Under the pieces are notes generated by a model. The model worked only from the letters and a program-made list of their open reading frames with translations, ran no database searches and had not been told where the DNA came from. Below are positions 26,541 to 38,870 of a stretch of DNA of 64,000 nt, one piece after another. The position numbers and the translations under genes were made by a program. The stretch spans positions 26,774,526 through 26,838,525 of the forward strand of contig JACMZG010001863.1 in assembly GCA_018340805.1 (NCBI GenBank). The letters run 5' to 3'. Origin of the DNA: Microvelia longipes (Eukaryota > Arthropoda > Insecta > Hemiptera > Veliidae). Every line of letters begins with the position of its first letter. Within the stretch, counting starts at the first letter, position 1.

Positions 26541-27242
26541 AAGGTACGTAAATTTTGTTATTTAAAAAAATGAACTTCAAAATGAGTAATAAGTAAAAGG
26601 AAATGAAATTTCCATTTTTATTGAATTTACCTAATGAATTTTTCGGATACTAAATTTTATACGGTCAGAAAAAAACACTTTGAAATAATACCTAAGATAG
26701 TCTACACTTAACTTACTGGTGCACTCCTTCATGTTTCTGCTAATATTTATTTAGTTATTCTTTATCTACATTTTATTTAGTTTTTCTTTAGTATAAACTC
26801 TCTATTTTAATAACTTAATTCAATCCATTCCATATAAATATTATAACGGTAAAATAAAATAAATTTATATTTATTCTATTATCGATCAAATATCTATTAT
26901 ATAAGTATAATAGGTATTATAAGAAATAGTACATTAATCTTATCTCATTCTTTATATGTTGTATAAATAAAATAAATATTATAAATTGTTGTCCTTGGAT
27001 GGAAATAAAGGTGACTTGTCTGGCTACGGATTTAAGATCTTGCCCTGGGATCAAGTCCGGTAGCCTATTCTTTCAATAATGCCTATTCTTATGCCTATAA
27101 AAGTTTTTTCAATTGTATTTTTGAAGTGGTTTTTAATATTTTTTTTAAAGTGATAAATGGATTTAAATATTTAAATTAATGATTTGAATTCAGAGAAATT
27201 TATCCATTTGTTTTGATCACAGTTGGTGTATGAAATATTAAT

Positions 27243-27545
27243 CAAATTGTTGGTTTATGTTTGTATTTGCCTGATGATAATCAAGTTGTTGGTTTATGTT
27301 TGTATTTGCCTGATGACAATCAAGTTGTTGGTTTAAGTTTGTATTTGCCTGATGATATACAAGTTGTTGGTTTATGTTTGTATTTACCTGATGATAATCA
27401 AGTAGTTGGTTTATGTTTGTATTTGCCTGGTATTTTGTCGTTGTAAATTATACCTACAGTTTCTAATCAAGTTGTTGGTTTATGTTTGTATTTGCCTGGT
27501 ATTTTGTTTTATGTTCGTATTTACCTGATATTTTGTGGTTGTAAA
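27243..27545. repeat. 39-bp tandem repeat
   Basis: About five units of TTTGTATTTGCCTGATGATA plus ATCAAGTTGTTGGTTTATG, then two partial units. The period is divisible by three, so one frame stays open as 13-residue repeats (YLPDDNQVVGLCL), but no start, splice or codon evidence supports translation. Confidence 0.93.
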
Positions 27546-27749
27546 TTATACCTAATTTTTTATATTTAGTTCCATTTAAAGTAAAGTAATGTTATTGAAT
27601 AAGCCTAACAGTTTATTTTTAATTTAAATAAATTAATAAATAGCTTTATATGGTTTATGAAAACCCAGTAATAATTATTCATAATAGTATTAAATTTAAC
27701 CCTCCTGACGACTTTTATGAAGCCCTAGTTCATTAGTAAAAAAAAATCA

Positions 27750-28090
27750 GGTACGGGGTACCTCGAAACTTCACAATCACACAAATCACATCGGATTTGC
27801 TACGTTCACCCTCCCTTCTATTGACTCGTTTCAATTGTCCTCAGAAAGTACAAGTCCCTAAATTTATACTCCAAGACGTCTTTTGACCGGCTTCGATCGT
27901 CCACGATCTGAGGAATACATCCGTTTAATTCCCAGCTGTTACTCGTCCAGGCACTGACCACACTCGATGCTGCTTAACTTTTATGATCCTACGATGATCA
28001 TGGATATACTTGTATTGAAACGAAACTTTATTCTACATTTTTATTTATAGTATATATTTTTCACTTAACTAATCTATGACTTTTAAGGAA
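27750..28090 (-). mobile_element. 5S-derived repeat with core
   Basis: The tail, degenerate hairpins and 5S-like core (about 27930-27985) are present, followed by roughly 100 bp of the upstream arm. Confidence 0.85.
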
Positions 28091-28676
28091 AATCTCTTTG
28101 ATCCTAATAAGTGATAATCAATCCAAAATATAAAAAAACGATACATAAATTGTGAGCAAGAAAATATATTCAGAGTCTGACACGGCCCATACTTTGCAGA
28201 AACTTGATTCTTTGGGCCGGGTAATGTTCAAGACCAGTATTATTTTAAACATGATACTATTCCTAGAGTTAAATATTAATTAACAAAACCAAGTCGTAAA
28301 GTGGTAACCTGTATTATCTTTTATGATTCGTATATATACCATTTTAAAAGAAATACATTTTGTATTGATAAAAATATTATATTTGACACTAAGTTCAAAG
28401 AATATAACTTACTCAATATTTAAGGTAATCCATATCGCCTTTAGATGAAAAACGTTTCATGCGATCCACGATTTCTATAAACGACAAATATAAAAGTAAC
28501 GAATTAAAAATAAAATAAAAAATGTCGAGAAAAGGGCTTTGTTTTGGTTCGAGATCGCAATAGCCGGTTCAAATACGAACACTTCGTTCAGAACACGATA
28601 GTTTGTAGGAACGCACTGAGTTCGGTTCTGTTTCACGTGAACTTCAGGTAGCGTGGGTAGTGTGGGTAATATAGTT

Positions 28677-28702
28677 TGCGCATGCGCACTCCGAGGTCAG
28701 TC
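28677..28702 (+). promoter_or_regulatory. Candidate core promoter: NRF-1-like site and initiator
   Basis: TGCGCATGCGCA (28677-28688) is a perfect palindromic NRF-1/Ewg-type consensus. TCAGTC (28697-28702) nine bases later matches the arthropod initiator. The 28540-28700 stretch is GC-richer than its surroundings. Downstream, a pyrimidine run ends in TTCTGCAG near 28740, and an 82-residue open frame (28708-28956) follows, but I cannot assign an exon. Confidence 0.4.
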
Positions 28703-29307
28703 TTTTCTTGATCCTCCCTCTCTTTTTTTCGCTATTCTGCAGGACACAGGACACTTTAATCCTTTGCAGAAGTATAAGGACGTTTTATAAGTTGTATTCT
28801 TTTCATCGTTTGCTAGAAAGAAATTATTATCAATTAAACTTATTTAAAGCGATAGTTTCAGATGAGGCTTACTTCAGATATAGCCTTACTTATGTAACAT
28901 TAATTAGAACTTCAAGCCCATTTGCGCTGTGTTTATCGCACATTTTATTTAAGTAACTATAACATAGAAGAAATAAAACTTTTCTCAAAACTCTTGTAAC
29001 AAAATCTAATTTTCCTCTAAAACCTAAGGGTGCTAACAAATATGAGGACAAATTTACTGACATTTTCTGCCGAGCCCTGAGCTATTAATTAACCTAGTTG
29101 ATCGAGGGGAAGTCAATACATGTAAATGGCTTGATGCCAGTAGTGGCAATGCAGGTAATTGCTATCATGAGTCAGCAATGTTTCCTTTCCTGCATTGTAG
29201 CAATAATATTTTATTTACTTTGTTTACGGAACTGGTTTAGGTTTTAACTGTTTTCAAACTCGCAACTTTGTAATTTGTAACTTTATTTAAACAAAATATT
29301 AACAAAA

Positions 29308-29725
29308 TCGGGTACGAGGTACCTCGGAATTTTCCTCGACACATCGAATTCGCTACGCTCATTCTCCCAGCTTCGGACTCGCTTCGCTCGTCCTCAGATA
29401 GTAAATACATTCGTTTCATTACCAGTGGTCATTTATCCAGGCATTGATCACACTCTATGCTGCTTAACTTTTATAATCCACCAAAAATCATGGATAAACT
29501 TGTATTATAACAAAACTTAGTACACTTATTTATTTCGTCAAGGGATACCAAATTTCAACTCAATTTGATTACTTTCTGTTTTTTAAATATTGTAAAAATG
29601 TATACAAATCATTCGATAAAATTGAACTTATGGTGATAATGAGATAAAACTTAGCACGTATATCCGTCTTATACAGGGCTATATGAGTGTCAATCCTCAA
29701 TTTTTTCCTCAAAGGAATTAGGTAT
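29308..29725 (-). mobile_element. 5S-derived repeat with core and part of upstream arm
   Basis: A clear GGTAC terminal hairpin, two GA hairpins (29340-29397), a 5S-like core (29420-29475) and about 250 bp of upstream arm. Confidence 0.88.
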
Positions 29726-30329
29726 TCTATAAAATTTGTTTAGTATTTAATATTAAATTGGTTTACTTTTCCTCATTTAAACCGTTGGTATATAAATCGT
29801 ACCCGATTTTTTAGTATTAACATTAAGAAAATTATGTTTCTGTGAAAAGCCCCGACATTCATTCAATACTCTGCGACATTAAGCACTCATGTTTGAATAT
29901 ATAAAAATTGGCATGCCATTTTAAATTCTCGGTTATTTTGATAATTTTTGCATTTTCTATAATTTTCTTTTTCTACTCTGGGAGAGCTTCAAAACAATAT
30001 GAAACAATTTCATATTGTCTCATCAATATGGTCCTCTTTTAAAACTACGCTCATTTTAAAATTATTGATTCCACTATAACCAACACTATACAGCTCTGAA
30101 AACTAATTATTTGTACATGTATTCTAAATTTTATTAAAATCGGTTAATTTTTACGGCAGTTACCGTTACACGCACAAACACACAAACATACACGGCGTTC
30201 CAAACTTCTGAAATGAAAGAACTCACTGATGTTCGTTCAAATATTTTTTTGACGGTGTTGGTAAAATAACATTTTGCAGCTTATAAACAGTTCAGTTATG
30301 CCTATTTTTGCTGCTAAAGTTGATAAATA

Positions 30330-31560
30330 AAAAACCAGGAAAAACTGTTGACATAGCTTCAAACTATAGACCAATATCTTTATCATCTTGCATGCTGAAG
30401 ACATTTGAAAGATTACTAAAAAATAGATTAGAATGGTGGTTGGAATCTAATAACAAACTGCCTTTTTCACAAAAGGGCTTCAGAAGACATAAATCAACCC
30501 TAGAAAGTCAAACACAACTAACAAATGACATACATAGTGCATTTACTCAAAAAAAATCAGTATTATCTCTCTTATTAGACATCACCGGAGCTTATGACAA
30601 CGTAGATTTAACTATACTTTACCACAAACTTTTACGACTAGACATACCAAACAAACTGCAAACTTTATCATTAAATTAATAACTGACCGAATCCTTCTTT
30701 TTCGAATTAACGGTCAAATAGTCGGACGTAGACTCACAAGACGAGGTGTCCCTCAAGGGGCCATCTTAAGCCCACTTTTATAACTTAATACATACCTTTG
30801 ACTTAGAACAAATTATAACCCCTCCTGTAAAAATACTTCAATTTGCTGACGACATACTTATATATACTATAACAACAAAAAATGACATGATAACTGACCT
30901 AACTAACACCCTAAAACAAATACAAGAATGGACAAAACTTACTGGGTTAGAACTATCCCAAGACAAATCTGAATGTTGCATCTTTACAAGACGTAACAAT
31001 ATCCTTCTTGATGACGAGATTCTTTTGACAACATAAGAATAAAAAGAAAAAGAACTGTTAGATTTCTAGGACTCTACCTTGACCAAAAACTGACATGGAA
31101 AGACCAATAAATACAGTAGTCTCAAAATGTGAAAAATACCTTAACATCATGAAAATGGTCAGCAATAAAGCATGGGGATGTGACCCAAAAACTCTTATCA
31201 CATTTATAGGGCAACAATACGGGCATGCATAGACTTTGCCTCCCCATTTACGGTAATGCCAAACAATACTTACTTACAAAACTAGACCGTTTACAATACA
31301 GAGCTTTAAGATTATGTATGGGATATCTTAAATCCACACCAATAACAATAATACATACTGAATGCTCAGAACCACCACTTAACATACGAAGACAATATCT
31401 GACTGACAAACACTTCATCAAATTATACTCTCAACAATCTCCTTTACTAACAACTATTGTCAATTTAAACAACAAAATAATAATAATCATCGATACTGGC
31501 GACATAAAACACCTCCATTACATATAAATAGCTACAAACTATTACAGCCTCATCTCAACC
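30330..31560 (+). pseudogene. Copy 2 reverse transcriptase domain, frameshifted
   Basis: The RT fingers, palm and thumb are readable: NYRPISLSSC, KTFERLLKNRLEWW, FRRHKSTLES, LDITGAYDN, then after a frameshift FRINGQIVGRR and GVPQGAILSPL, and QFADDILIYT near 30840. The thumb LGLYLDQKLTWKD lies near 31070. Compared with copy 1, a base is missing from an A-run after LDIP, which ends the first frame at 30679. It is non-functional but informative for the family consensus. Confidence 0.85.
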
Positions 31561-31689
31561 AAGTATATACCAACATAAATTACTCCCAATCTATCAAATT
31601 TCTTTGAAGATATCTACCAAACAATAACAATAACATACCAAAACTCACTTATCCGTACAACAACATAACTTTCCATGAACAACTATACA

Positions 31690-32580
31690 ACATATATCCA
31701 CAACCCACCTACTTAATATTTACCGACGGATCAAAACAACAAGACAAAACTGGTTACTCATATTATGACTTACAACTAAAAATTGGGCAAAGTTTTTCAT
31801 GCCCACAGTACACTAACATATTTACATTAGAAAGCTTAGGAATCTTACAATCTCTTACATATATAAAAACATTACAAAATACTCAAAACAAATACACTAT
31901 TGCTTGCGACAACCAAGGAATACTTACAAAACTATCCAACATTTCACTCACTTCCAAAATGGATCACATATATATGCATATCCTACAAGAAATAAACGAA
32001 CTGACCAAACAGTACAAACAAATAGACTTTATATGGGTAAAATCACACTCTGGAGTCCAGGGAAATGAACAAGCTGATCTCCTTGCAAAAAATCCAACAA
32101 GATCATCGAACTATAAAATACCTGCAAGTGATCTTATATCACTATCAAAAAAGAAAATGATAGAAGACTGGAACACCAAACTCAACGAAGAACCAGAAAA
32201 GGGGAAAATTTTTAAAGAAATCATCAAGATAGTTCCCGCTAAACCTTGGTTCTGGAAATCGAAACTGTCAAGAAGAGATATTGTCTGCATAAACAGATTA
32301 AGAAGTCAACATGCCAGATGCATTCAATATCACTACAAGATTGGGTTAAGCGACTCCCCAGCATGCCACTCCTGCCCGACAATAGACGAAAACAGTAGAA
32401 CACATCCTACTAGACTGCACAAAATACAAGACAGAACGGACAAAATTATATCAAGATGTCAAACTTCAAGATATCCAAGAAAATACTGAAAAAATCAAGA
32501 CTCTGCTCTTCTCAAAATTAAAAAATATAATAAATACACTCAAATTCGTAAATAAAATTAACTATTCCCCTTAGCCTCAA
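31690..32580 (+). pseudogene. Copy 2 RNase H domain and C terminus
   Basis: The RNase H has FTDGS (about 31720), LESLGI (31830), ACDNQG (31910) and NEQADLLAK (32070), the four acidic positions of an active domain. The frame stays open to about 32490, where a frameshift disrupts the C-terminal CHSCPTIDE zinc motif. RNase H in ORF2 is characteristic of I-type LINEs rather than Jockey or CR1. Confidence 0.85.
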
Positions 32581-33316
32581 AAAAAAAAAAAATCTAGAGA
32601 CCAAACCTTAACAGTTAAATCCCCAAACGTAAAAAAATAATAACATAACCTTACACCCAGGACCCGCGTGTCCGATCAACCTGATTGAGGTTTTTCTGTG
32701 GTTTCCCTCAATTTTACAGGCGAATGCCAGGTTGAATCATTAAAAGTCAGTCCACAGACTGCATAGGCAACCTTTTTGAAACTCCTGCAAACTACCTATA
32801 CAATATAATCCTATTCAAAACACCACCAAAAATACCTTTTAACAACCCCCAAAAAAAAATAAACAAATAAATAAAAAATAAAAAAAAATAAATACCCAAC
32901 CAAAAAATATAAAATTATCCTTGACCCAACAACAAACCCCTCACACCCCAAAAATTACCAAAATTTAACCACAAAAATAACAAATAAATAAATAAAAAAG
33001 AGGCACAAATTACCCTAATCATAAATATATGGTATATACACAAAATAAATATTGTATTACTTTTGCCAAATAAAGAACTTGTTAAAAAAAAAAAAAAAAG
33101 TTGAATAAAATATTTTTTTATTTACCTACGAAAGTAGGTGAAAAAAACGGTTAATTTTACACACATGACGTGTTAACTCGACTTATACATTAATATATAG
33201 CCCAAGTATCGGAATTATTCTGAGATACTATCAAAGCTCTTTTGAGATACCTTGAAGTTTGCCGAACTAAAGTAACTTCTAGAATAAAATACGAGATATA
33301 AGCATTCTAAAAAATA

Positions 33317-34085
33317 TCAGGTACGTGGTACCTCAGAACTTTTCTTAATCACATCGGATTGGCTTTGCTCATCCTCCCTATTTTGGACTCGCTTCGCTCG
33401 TCCTCAGGGAGTAAATACATCCGTTTCATACCCAGCGCCAGCCCTCTTCCAGGCATTCCACCACGCTCTTTGCTGCTTATAACTTTTATGATTCAACAAA
33501 AATCATGAATATACTTGTCTGTCGTAACTTTAAACGAAACTTGGTGTACTTATTTTTTTTTGTTAAGGTATACATTTTACCGAATTGCAACTCAAATGAA
33601 TTAATTTCGATTTTTACAAGTTTGAAGATGATCCAATGATTGAAATAATATATTGTTCCTGTTTATAAAAAACATTGTAGAATAAAGTCGTTCTTTTCCT
33701 AATAGTAATTTTAAAAGTGTTTAAAACGTGTCCACGTCATTCGCTAAAAGTTGAACTAATGCTGATAATGAGATAAAACTTAGCGCATTAGTTAGTCTTA
33801 TACATGCGTGCTAAATCTCAATCTGATCGCAACATTTTTCCGTGTTTTATGATTTTACAATTTTTTGCTAATTCATTATTGCAGGTTAATGACTTCATAA
33901 AAAATATTTCCGCATAGCACAACTACACTATAGAATGATTTCGTACAAGTTTAATACTGTAGCATAGTAAATATGGTGGTAACAACAATGGTAACACACA
34001 CATACAGATAGACCACTTTGTGAATCACTTAGGAGGCCTTAATAACACTTAAAACGGACAATTCAGGTGACATCCTTATGTCTGA
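33317..34085 (-). mobile_element. 5S-derived repeat, near full-length reference copy
   Basis: This is the most complete copy, about 770 bp. Read on the minus strand it has an upstream arm starting near AACGGACAATTCAGGTG, an ACATACAGATAGACCAC segment, a 5S-like core (33425-33490), the two GA hairpins (33355-33410) and the GGTAC terminal hairpin. The core corresponds to the box A, intermediate and box C half of 5S rRNA. The ends are estimates from sharing with the copies at 16.8, 40.8 and 29.3 kb. Confidence 0.85.
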
Positions 34086-34754
34086 TTTTTCCTATACCTA
34101 CGGTGTATATGAGTATATTTCGTATATTATAGTATATATTCGGGTAATACATGGTGACTTAATTTTAATACTTATAATACTCTCACCTTTTTAATACTTA
34201 TTTTCAAAATTAATTAAAGCATATACGCATTTTTGTTTTTAAGTTTTACGTGAGGAATTAAAAATATTTACTACAAGTATGCTGCTCGTATAGTTTAATT
34301 ATTTCTAATCCTTTTAGAGCGATATTACTTATCTTAATAGCGGAAGGTTTTTTTTCTTCTTTATTACTTATTCGTGTTTCTTCTTCTTTTTCTTCTTGCC
34401 TCTATTAAAAATATGTTATTTCTGTAGGAAGGTGGACGACCTTGCCATTATAATTCCATAAATGAACCTGTATATCTGACTAATAATAATATTAAAAACG
34501 GTATTATCTACGTTATAAGATTACGGCTTCATCGCTAATATTGCTTTGAAAACAGCGGATGTATGAGTGTGATTAGAATGAGGTTATGTTTCGATATATG
34601 TCATGAAATATTTTATAATATGATGTGAATTATGTATTTTAATGACGAGTAATAATGAACAATTTGGGTATGAACTAGTTTAATTGGTTAAAATTAGTAT
34701 ACTTAGATGTAAAGCGAACGATTTACAGCTGTAATAGATTTATAGCATAATAAT

Positions 34755-34795
34755 TATGCTATAATTATCCTATAATATAATTATAGGATAATATG
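34755..34795. repeat. AT-rich palindrome cluster
   Basis: ATTATCCTATAAT pairs with ATTATAGGATAAT, and a third related unit follows at about 34798. Confidence 0.85.
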
Positions 34796-35174
34796 ACTAT
34801 CCTATAAGATAATCATATTATAGATAAAAAACACCAATAAAATATTACTAAAATGCGAAGCCTTCTTGGCCATTGTTACTCTTGTTTATTTTGAAGCATT
34901 TGAGCGATTTTTCATCGTTTTAACGCCATTTCAAGCTTAAAAAATTAGGTACGACTTCATATGGTTGCTTTCGTTTCGATTTAAGGGATTCATTAAAAGT
35001 TATTGTGGGCTGCTATACACAAGGGTAGAAACTCGTACATGATATATACTTTTTTAATCAGGAATTCAATTAGAATCGATTCCTCCTACTCCACTCCTCT
35101 TAAACTTCCTTCATCCAAAAACCCCCAAAAGCGTCACTCTCTGAATGATCTTTAGCGATGAAAATTCGCTAAAA

Positions 35175-35745
35175 ACAATCTTGCAAAGAATTATCTTACA
35201 ATCAAAACCATAAAAACACATGTAACATATGTAAAGAACTATCTTAAAATCAAATGCTTAAGAACATAAGTAAGCAACAATCTTACAATAATAATCTTAA
35301 GAACATAGGCAAAGAACAATCTTACAATCAAAATCTTAAGAACATTTGCAAGGAAAAATCTTAAAATCAAAAGCTTAAGATATTAGGCAAAGAAGAATCT
35401 TACAATCAAAAGCTTAAGATCTTAGGCAAAGAAGAATCTTACAATCAAAAGCTTAAGATCTTAGGCAAAGAAGAATCTTACAATCAAAAGCTTAAGATCT
35501 TAGGCAAAGAAGAATCTTGCAGTCAAAAGCTTAAGAACATAGGCAAAGAACAATCAAAATCTTATGAACATAGGTAAAGAAGAATCTTACAATCATAAGC
35601 TTAAGATCAAACAACTAACTTACAATCATCATCATCATTTTAAGAACAATCTTACAATCAAAATCTTAAGAATAGAAGCAAAGAACAATATTACAGTCAA
35701 AATCATAAGAACATATGCAACATGTTTTTAGGAACATAGGATAAT
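35175..35745. repeat. 39-bp tandem repeat array
   Basis: About 13 units of AATCTTACAATCAAAAGCTT plus AAGATCTTAGGCAAAGAAG. The central copies are almost identical and the edges decay, the pattern left by unequal exchange. Confidence 0.93.
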
Positions 35746-36373
35746 AATTAGTTAGTTAATGACGTCATAGTATTTTTTTAATATTACAACTAAACCTATG
35801 GATTAATTTTTGTACCAAGTTTTAACTCTCTAGCATAAAAACTGAAGCCAACATAACAGAGACACATATATATATTGACATCAATGTAAAAATCGCTAAG
35901 GAGGTCTTAAAAAAACTAGTTATCAGAAAACAAAGAAAAATTATTTATAAATTGCATATTACTGTTATTATATTTTTGTACGAAATATAGTGGTATTTTA
36001 AATGAGGAAAACTTATATATTTTAGTTATTGGAAAACTTATTAATTTAGATTTTTACATGTAAATAAAAATGATTCTACTTGACATTATGTATAGAATTT
36101 TCTTTGCATGAATTAGCTTATAGGTAGTTTTTTTCTCATTATAATTTTCTACTCTTATACCATCAATATTTATATTTCAGTAGCATGATTAGTGATCCTT
36201 TTGCTGTTTTAGCATTTAACACGAATATGCTTGGTATAAGTAGTGAAATATAGTTAATTTAATCTATTGAAATTTAGTGTCTTCGGTGCCCTAAACGAAT
36301 TCTCATCTAGTATTACAGAGACATACACAAGTAATAATAAAAATATTAGGTTAACAAATATGCAAGGTTCATC

Positions 36374-36439
36374 AAATTAATCTAATTAAGTGATTAGAAT
36401 CAAAGATGTTTAATTCTAATCACTTAATTAGATTAATTT
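36374..36439. repeat. Perfect 27-bp inverted repeat
   Basis: Arms 36374-36400 and 36413-36439 are exact complements around a 12-base loop. Confidence 0.97.
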
Positions 36440-37209
36440 TGTGAAATAAGCATTGAAGCATTGCGCTCATAAAATACTTAGTAGGATCTTCTATTAGTTT
36501 TCCATAAAACTTAAAGAACTTCGAAAAAAGGTTACTGAACCTAATAATACACTAAACTCGTCATGATGAGAGCTAAAACTTAGCATTATATCTTTTATTT
36601 TGTTTTAATAATTTTTCACAAAGGGTAATCAACATTAACTGTTTCTGTAACACTTTCAATTTTTATTGTGCTTTGTGCACTAATTTATAACTCTTTTATT
36701 TATTTTAAAATTTTAAAATCCTGTAGAGTTGATCCTTGAATTATCACATTAAATTACTTAATTATTGTTAATTCTACTATAGGATAATTTTAAAAAAATA
36801 TTCATTCGCAATTAATGTAAACGAGAATAATTAAACACAGTTAATTTTTTAGCTCTTTATTGAAATATTATGCCAATGACATGATTTCCATAAAACCAAA
36901 ATTTTCTGGAAAACCTAAAATACAAATGAAGTAATTATGTGCTGTGATCCAATATTTTAATTAAAAATCATTATTTAATAATTTAATTTATCACTTTATC
37001 TATTAAGCATTTAGAGATTTATTTTAATGTAGGTATGTAAAAATAGTTTAGATAGCAATAATAATTATATTATAATGACAGTAAAAAATAACGTCAATTA
37101 TTCATTTGGTTATTATGTTATTTAAGGGAATTTTCATCAGGTGCTTAAGAGGTTCTTCAGATGTCAGAATTCAAAAGAGGAATGCAGAAAATTAATTTCG
37201 CTTAGCCTA

Positions 37210-37217
37210 CCATATAT

Positions 37218-37289
<72 letters not shown>

Positions 37290-37299
37290 TATATATATT
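37210..37299. repeat. (AT)n microsatellite
   Basis: About 90 bp of AT with three phase breaks. Confidence 0.95.
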
Positions 37300-37469
37300 A
37301 ATGAATTTCAATGAACATAATATGTATATTTAATGAACTGACTAACATGTGTTCCATCTTTCGTCTCATTTTTAGCACAATTTTTATCACAGGGCTTATT
37401 TAACAAAAATCACAGGGCGTTTTTTAAAAAAATACAAAATATCGAAAAATAATCTATTTGAGGTGTAAT

Positions 37470-37790
37470 TTGGTACAAGTATACCTTTACGTTATAAATA
37501 AGTACACTAAGTTTCATTTCAATATGACAAGTTACTTCATGATTTTTTATCATAAAATTTAAGCAGCATCAAGCATGGTTAGTGAATGGATGGGTAACCA
37601 CGGGGAATAAAACGAATGTATTTACTATCTGAGGACGAGCGAAGCGTGTCCGATGTCCGATATTAGTTGTAGTATATAATTTGCCGATTGTATATTCTGA
37701 GGATGAGCGAAACGAGTCAAAATTAGGGAGGATGTGCGTAGCGAATCCGATGTGATGAGAAAAATTCCGAGTTTCTCGTTTGGGCGCCGC
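37470..37790 (+). mobile_element. 5S-derived repeat with core, rearranged tail
   Basis: The core reads TTTAAGCAGCATCAAGCATG from 37560, then GGATGGGTAACC. The first hairpin is followed by an inserted segment of about 60 bp and then a second CTGAGGATGAGCGAAACGAG unit, giving three hairpin-like units in total. Confidence 0.85.
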
Positions 37791-38419
37791 ACAAAAGCGC
37801 TAAGGTGATATTCGTACTTTTTGAATCACAAATTGTTTGTTATCAGAAGGATAGATGCAACGACATATCAGGCATAGTTTACAAAAAACATTTTAAAAAT
37901 AAATAATATTAATGAAGTAAAAAAGTATATTTAATTATATGTGTATTATTAATTAACAAAACATAAATATGAACATTATGTCTTGGATCTTAAGTATATT
38001 TTAGTGTATTAGACTATTGTTGCATACAATAAAGTGATGTTGGTTTAGCATGTCTTTTATAGAATCGGCGCAAATAATATAGATTTGAGGGATTCTATAG
38101 CACTTACTATTTATCTTTAGTCAAGCCTCGTTAAATAATTTATTAATAACGTGTAATATTAGGTTTTAAAGGTACATTTTATTCTTTATATAAATTAATC
38201 TATTGTGTATAAAAGCCAATATATAAACAATATTGGTCAAGAAATATTTACTAAATCAAAACATCTGAAGCTCGAAGAAAGAACCTAGTAAAATTATCAA
38301 ATGAAAAAAAATCAAATTATTATATAACCTCGCCTTAATTAATCATAAGAGGTAAATAATGATAAAGTAAAGTCATATATAGAGCTAAAGCTGTTTCACT
38401 ATTCCATTTAAATATTTAG

Positions 38420-38870
38420 CTAATGAGGATGTTTGCTATGTCCCATGCTAAAACTATGTCTAAAATTATACGGAGCTCTGTAATCAAAGATTTCATCTTC
38501 TACAAATCCGTTATTTTCATTCAAATAGTCATTACTTTTAGATCGTCTTTCAATCGTATTAAATAAAAAATAATCTGGTCTATATTGACACGGACATCTG
38601 CAACTTCTTGTGAATTCGTTTCTTGAAAATTCACTCGGGATGTTATTCTTATTGAGTCCATGGATTTGTAGTATTTCTGGATCAACGGCTACAGTATGGA
38701 GAGTTAGTTGATCTTTGATAGGAAACACATAAACATCCTGATTATGATGCCTGGAGGAAGCAGAGGGCATGCGAGATGTAAATGCATCGTCCGTTGCAAT
38801 CGAATCTGCTTGGTTTATTAGATTCTTTCTTATCACTTTAATTTTTGTTTTCCTTCTCCAGCACAAAGCT
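38420..38870 (-). CDS. Gene A exon 2: cytoplasmic tail
   Basis: This is the terminal coding exon of gene A. The acceptor (tttttctttag) ends at 38871, and the frame joins exon 1 exactly (AC+A gives Thr59) to give a 208-residue protein with TAG at 38420. The tail opens with a basic stop-transfer stretch (CWRRKTKIKVIRK, 62-74). It continues with a Ser/Asn-rich region, a cysteine cluster CRCPC (149-153) that could be palmitoylated or bind metal, and a YFLF sequence (159-162) of the Yxx-hydrophobic sorting type. Unlike genes B and C it has no PPxY. The intron is 1,634 bp. The frame itself begins upstream of the only usable TTG, so the exon does not stand alone as a gene. The function is not recognised. 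Its position and exon structure tie it to genes B and C. Confidence 0.7.

Larger units (their letters stand above)
30324..33096 (+). mobile_element. 5'-truncated non-LTR retrotransposon, copy 2
   Basis: This copy begins inside the reverse transcriptase (AATAAAAAACCAGG, equivalent to about 5015 in copy 1) and runs to a poly(A) tail. It is flanked by AAAGTTGA at 30316-30323 and 33097-33104. It carries RT boxes LDITGAYDN, RRGVPQGA and FADD, a complete RNase H with all acidic motifs, a C-terminal CCHC-like motif and the 3'UTR. A one-base deletion in an A-run near 30645 and further small indels break the frame. Homology to copy 1 is near-continuous at high identity, so the family was active fairly recently. 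Confidence 0.93.
34090..37200. other. AT-rich DNA with minisatellite and palindromes
   Basis: No coding signal. The structural features are the 39-bp array and the two inverted repeats. Confidence 0.5.

Noticed and set aside
27261..27446. A protein of 13-residue repeats (YLPDDNQVVGLCL)
   Set aside because: It is explained by a 39-bp minisatellite; there is no start context, splice sites or flanking coding sequence.
29237..29419. Recurring 60-80 residue frames with GYLGTFPHYI-like sequence, also at 1.5, 10.0, 43.8 and 51.1 kb
   Set aside because: They are translations of the 5S-derived repeat tail, whose conserved parts are RNA-like hairpins; the frames are not kept between copies.
34405..34440. 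A minus-strand PPSY-encoding stretch suggesting a fourth family member
   Set aside because: The open frame is under 30 codons, with a stop just upstream and no usable acceptor or transmembrane exon nearby.
37630..37700. CTGAGGA...GAA resembling a hammerhead ribozyme core
   Set aside because: The stem begins directly after CTGA and the core UGA and GAAA spacing are not met; the fold is better explained as a GA-mismatch hairpin.
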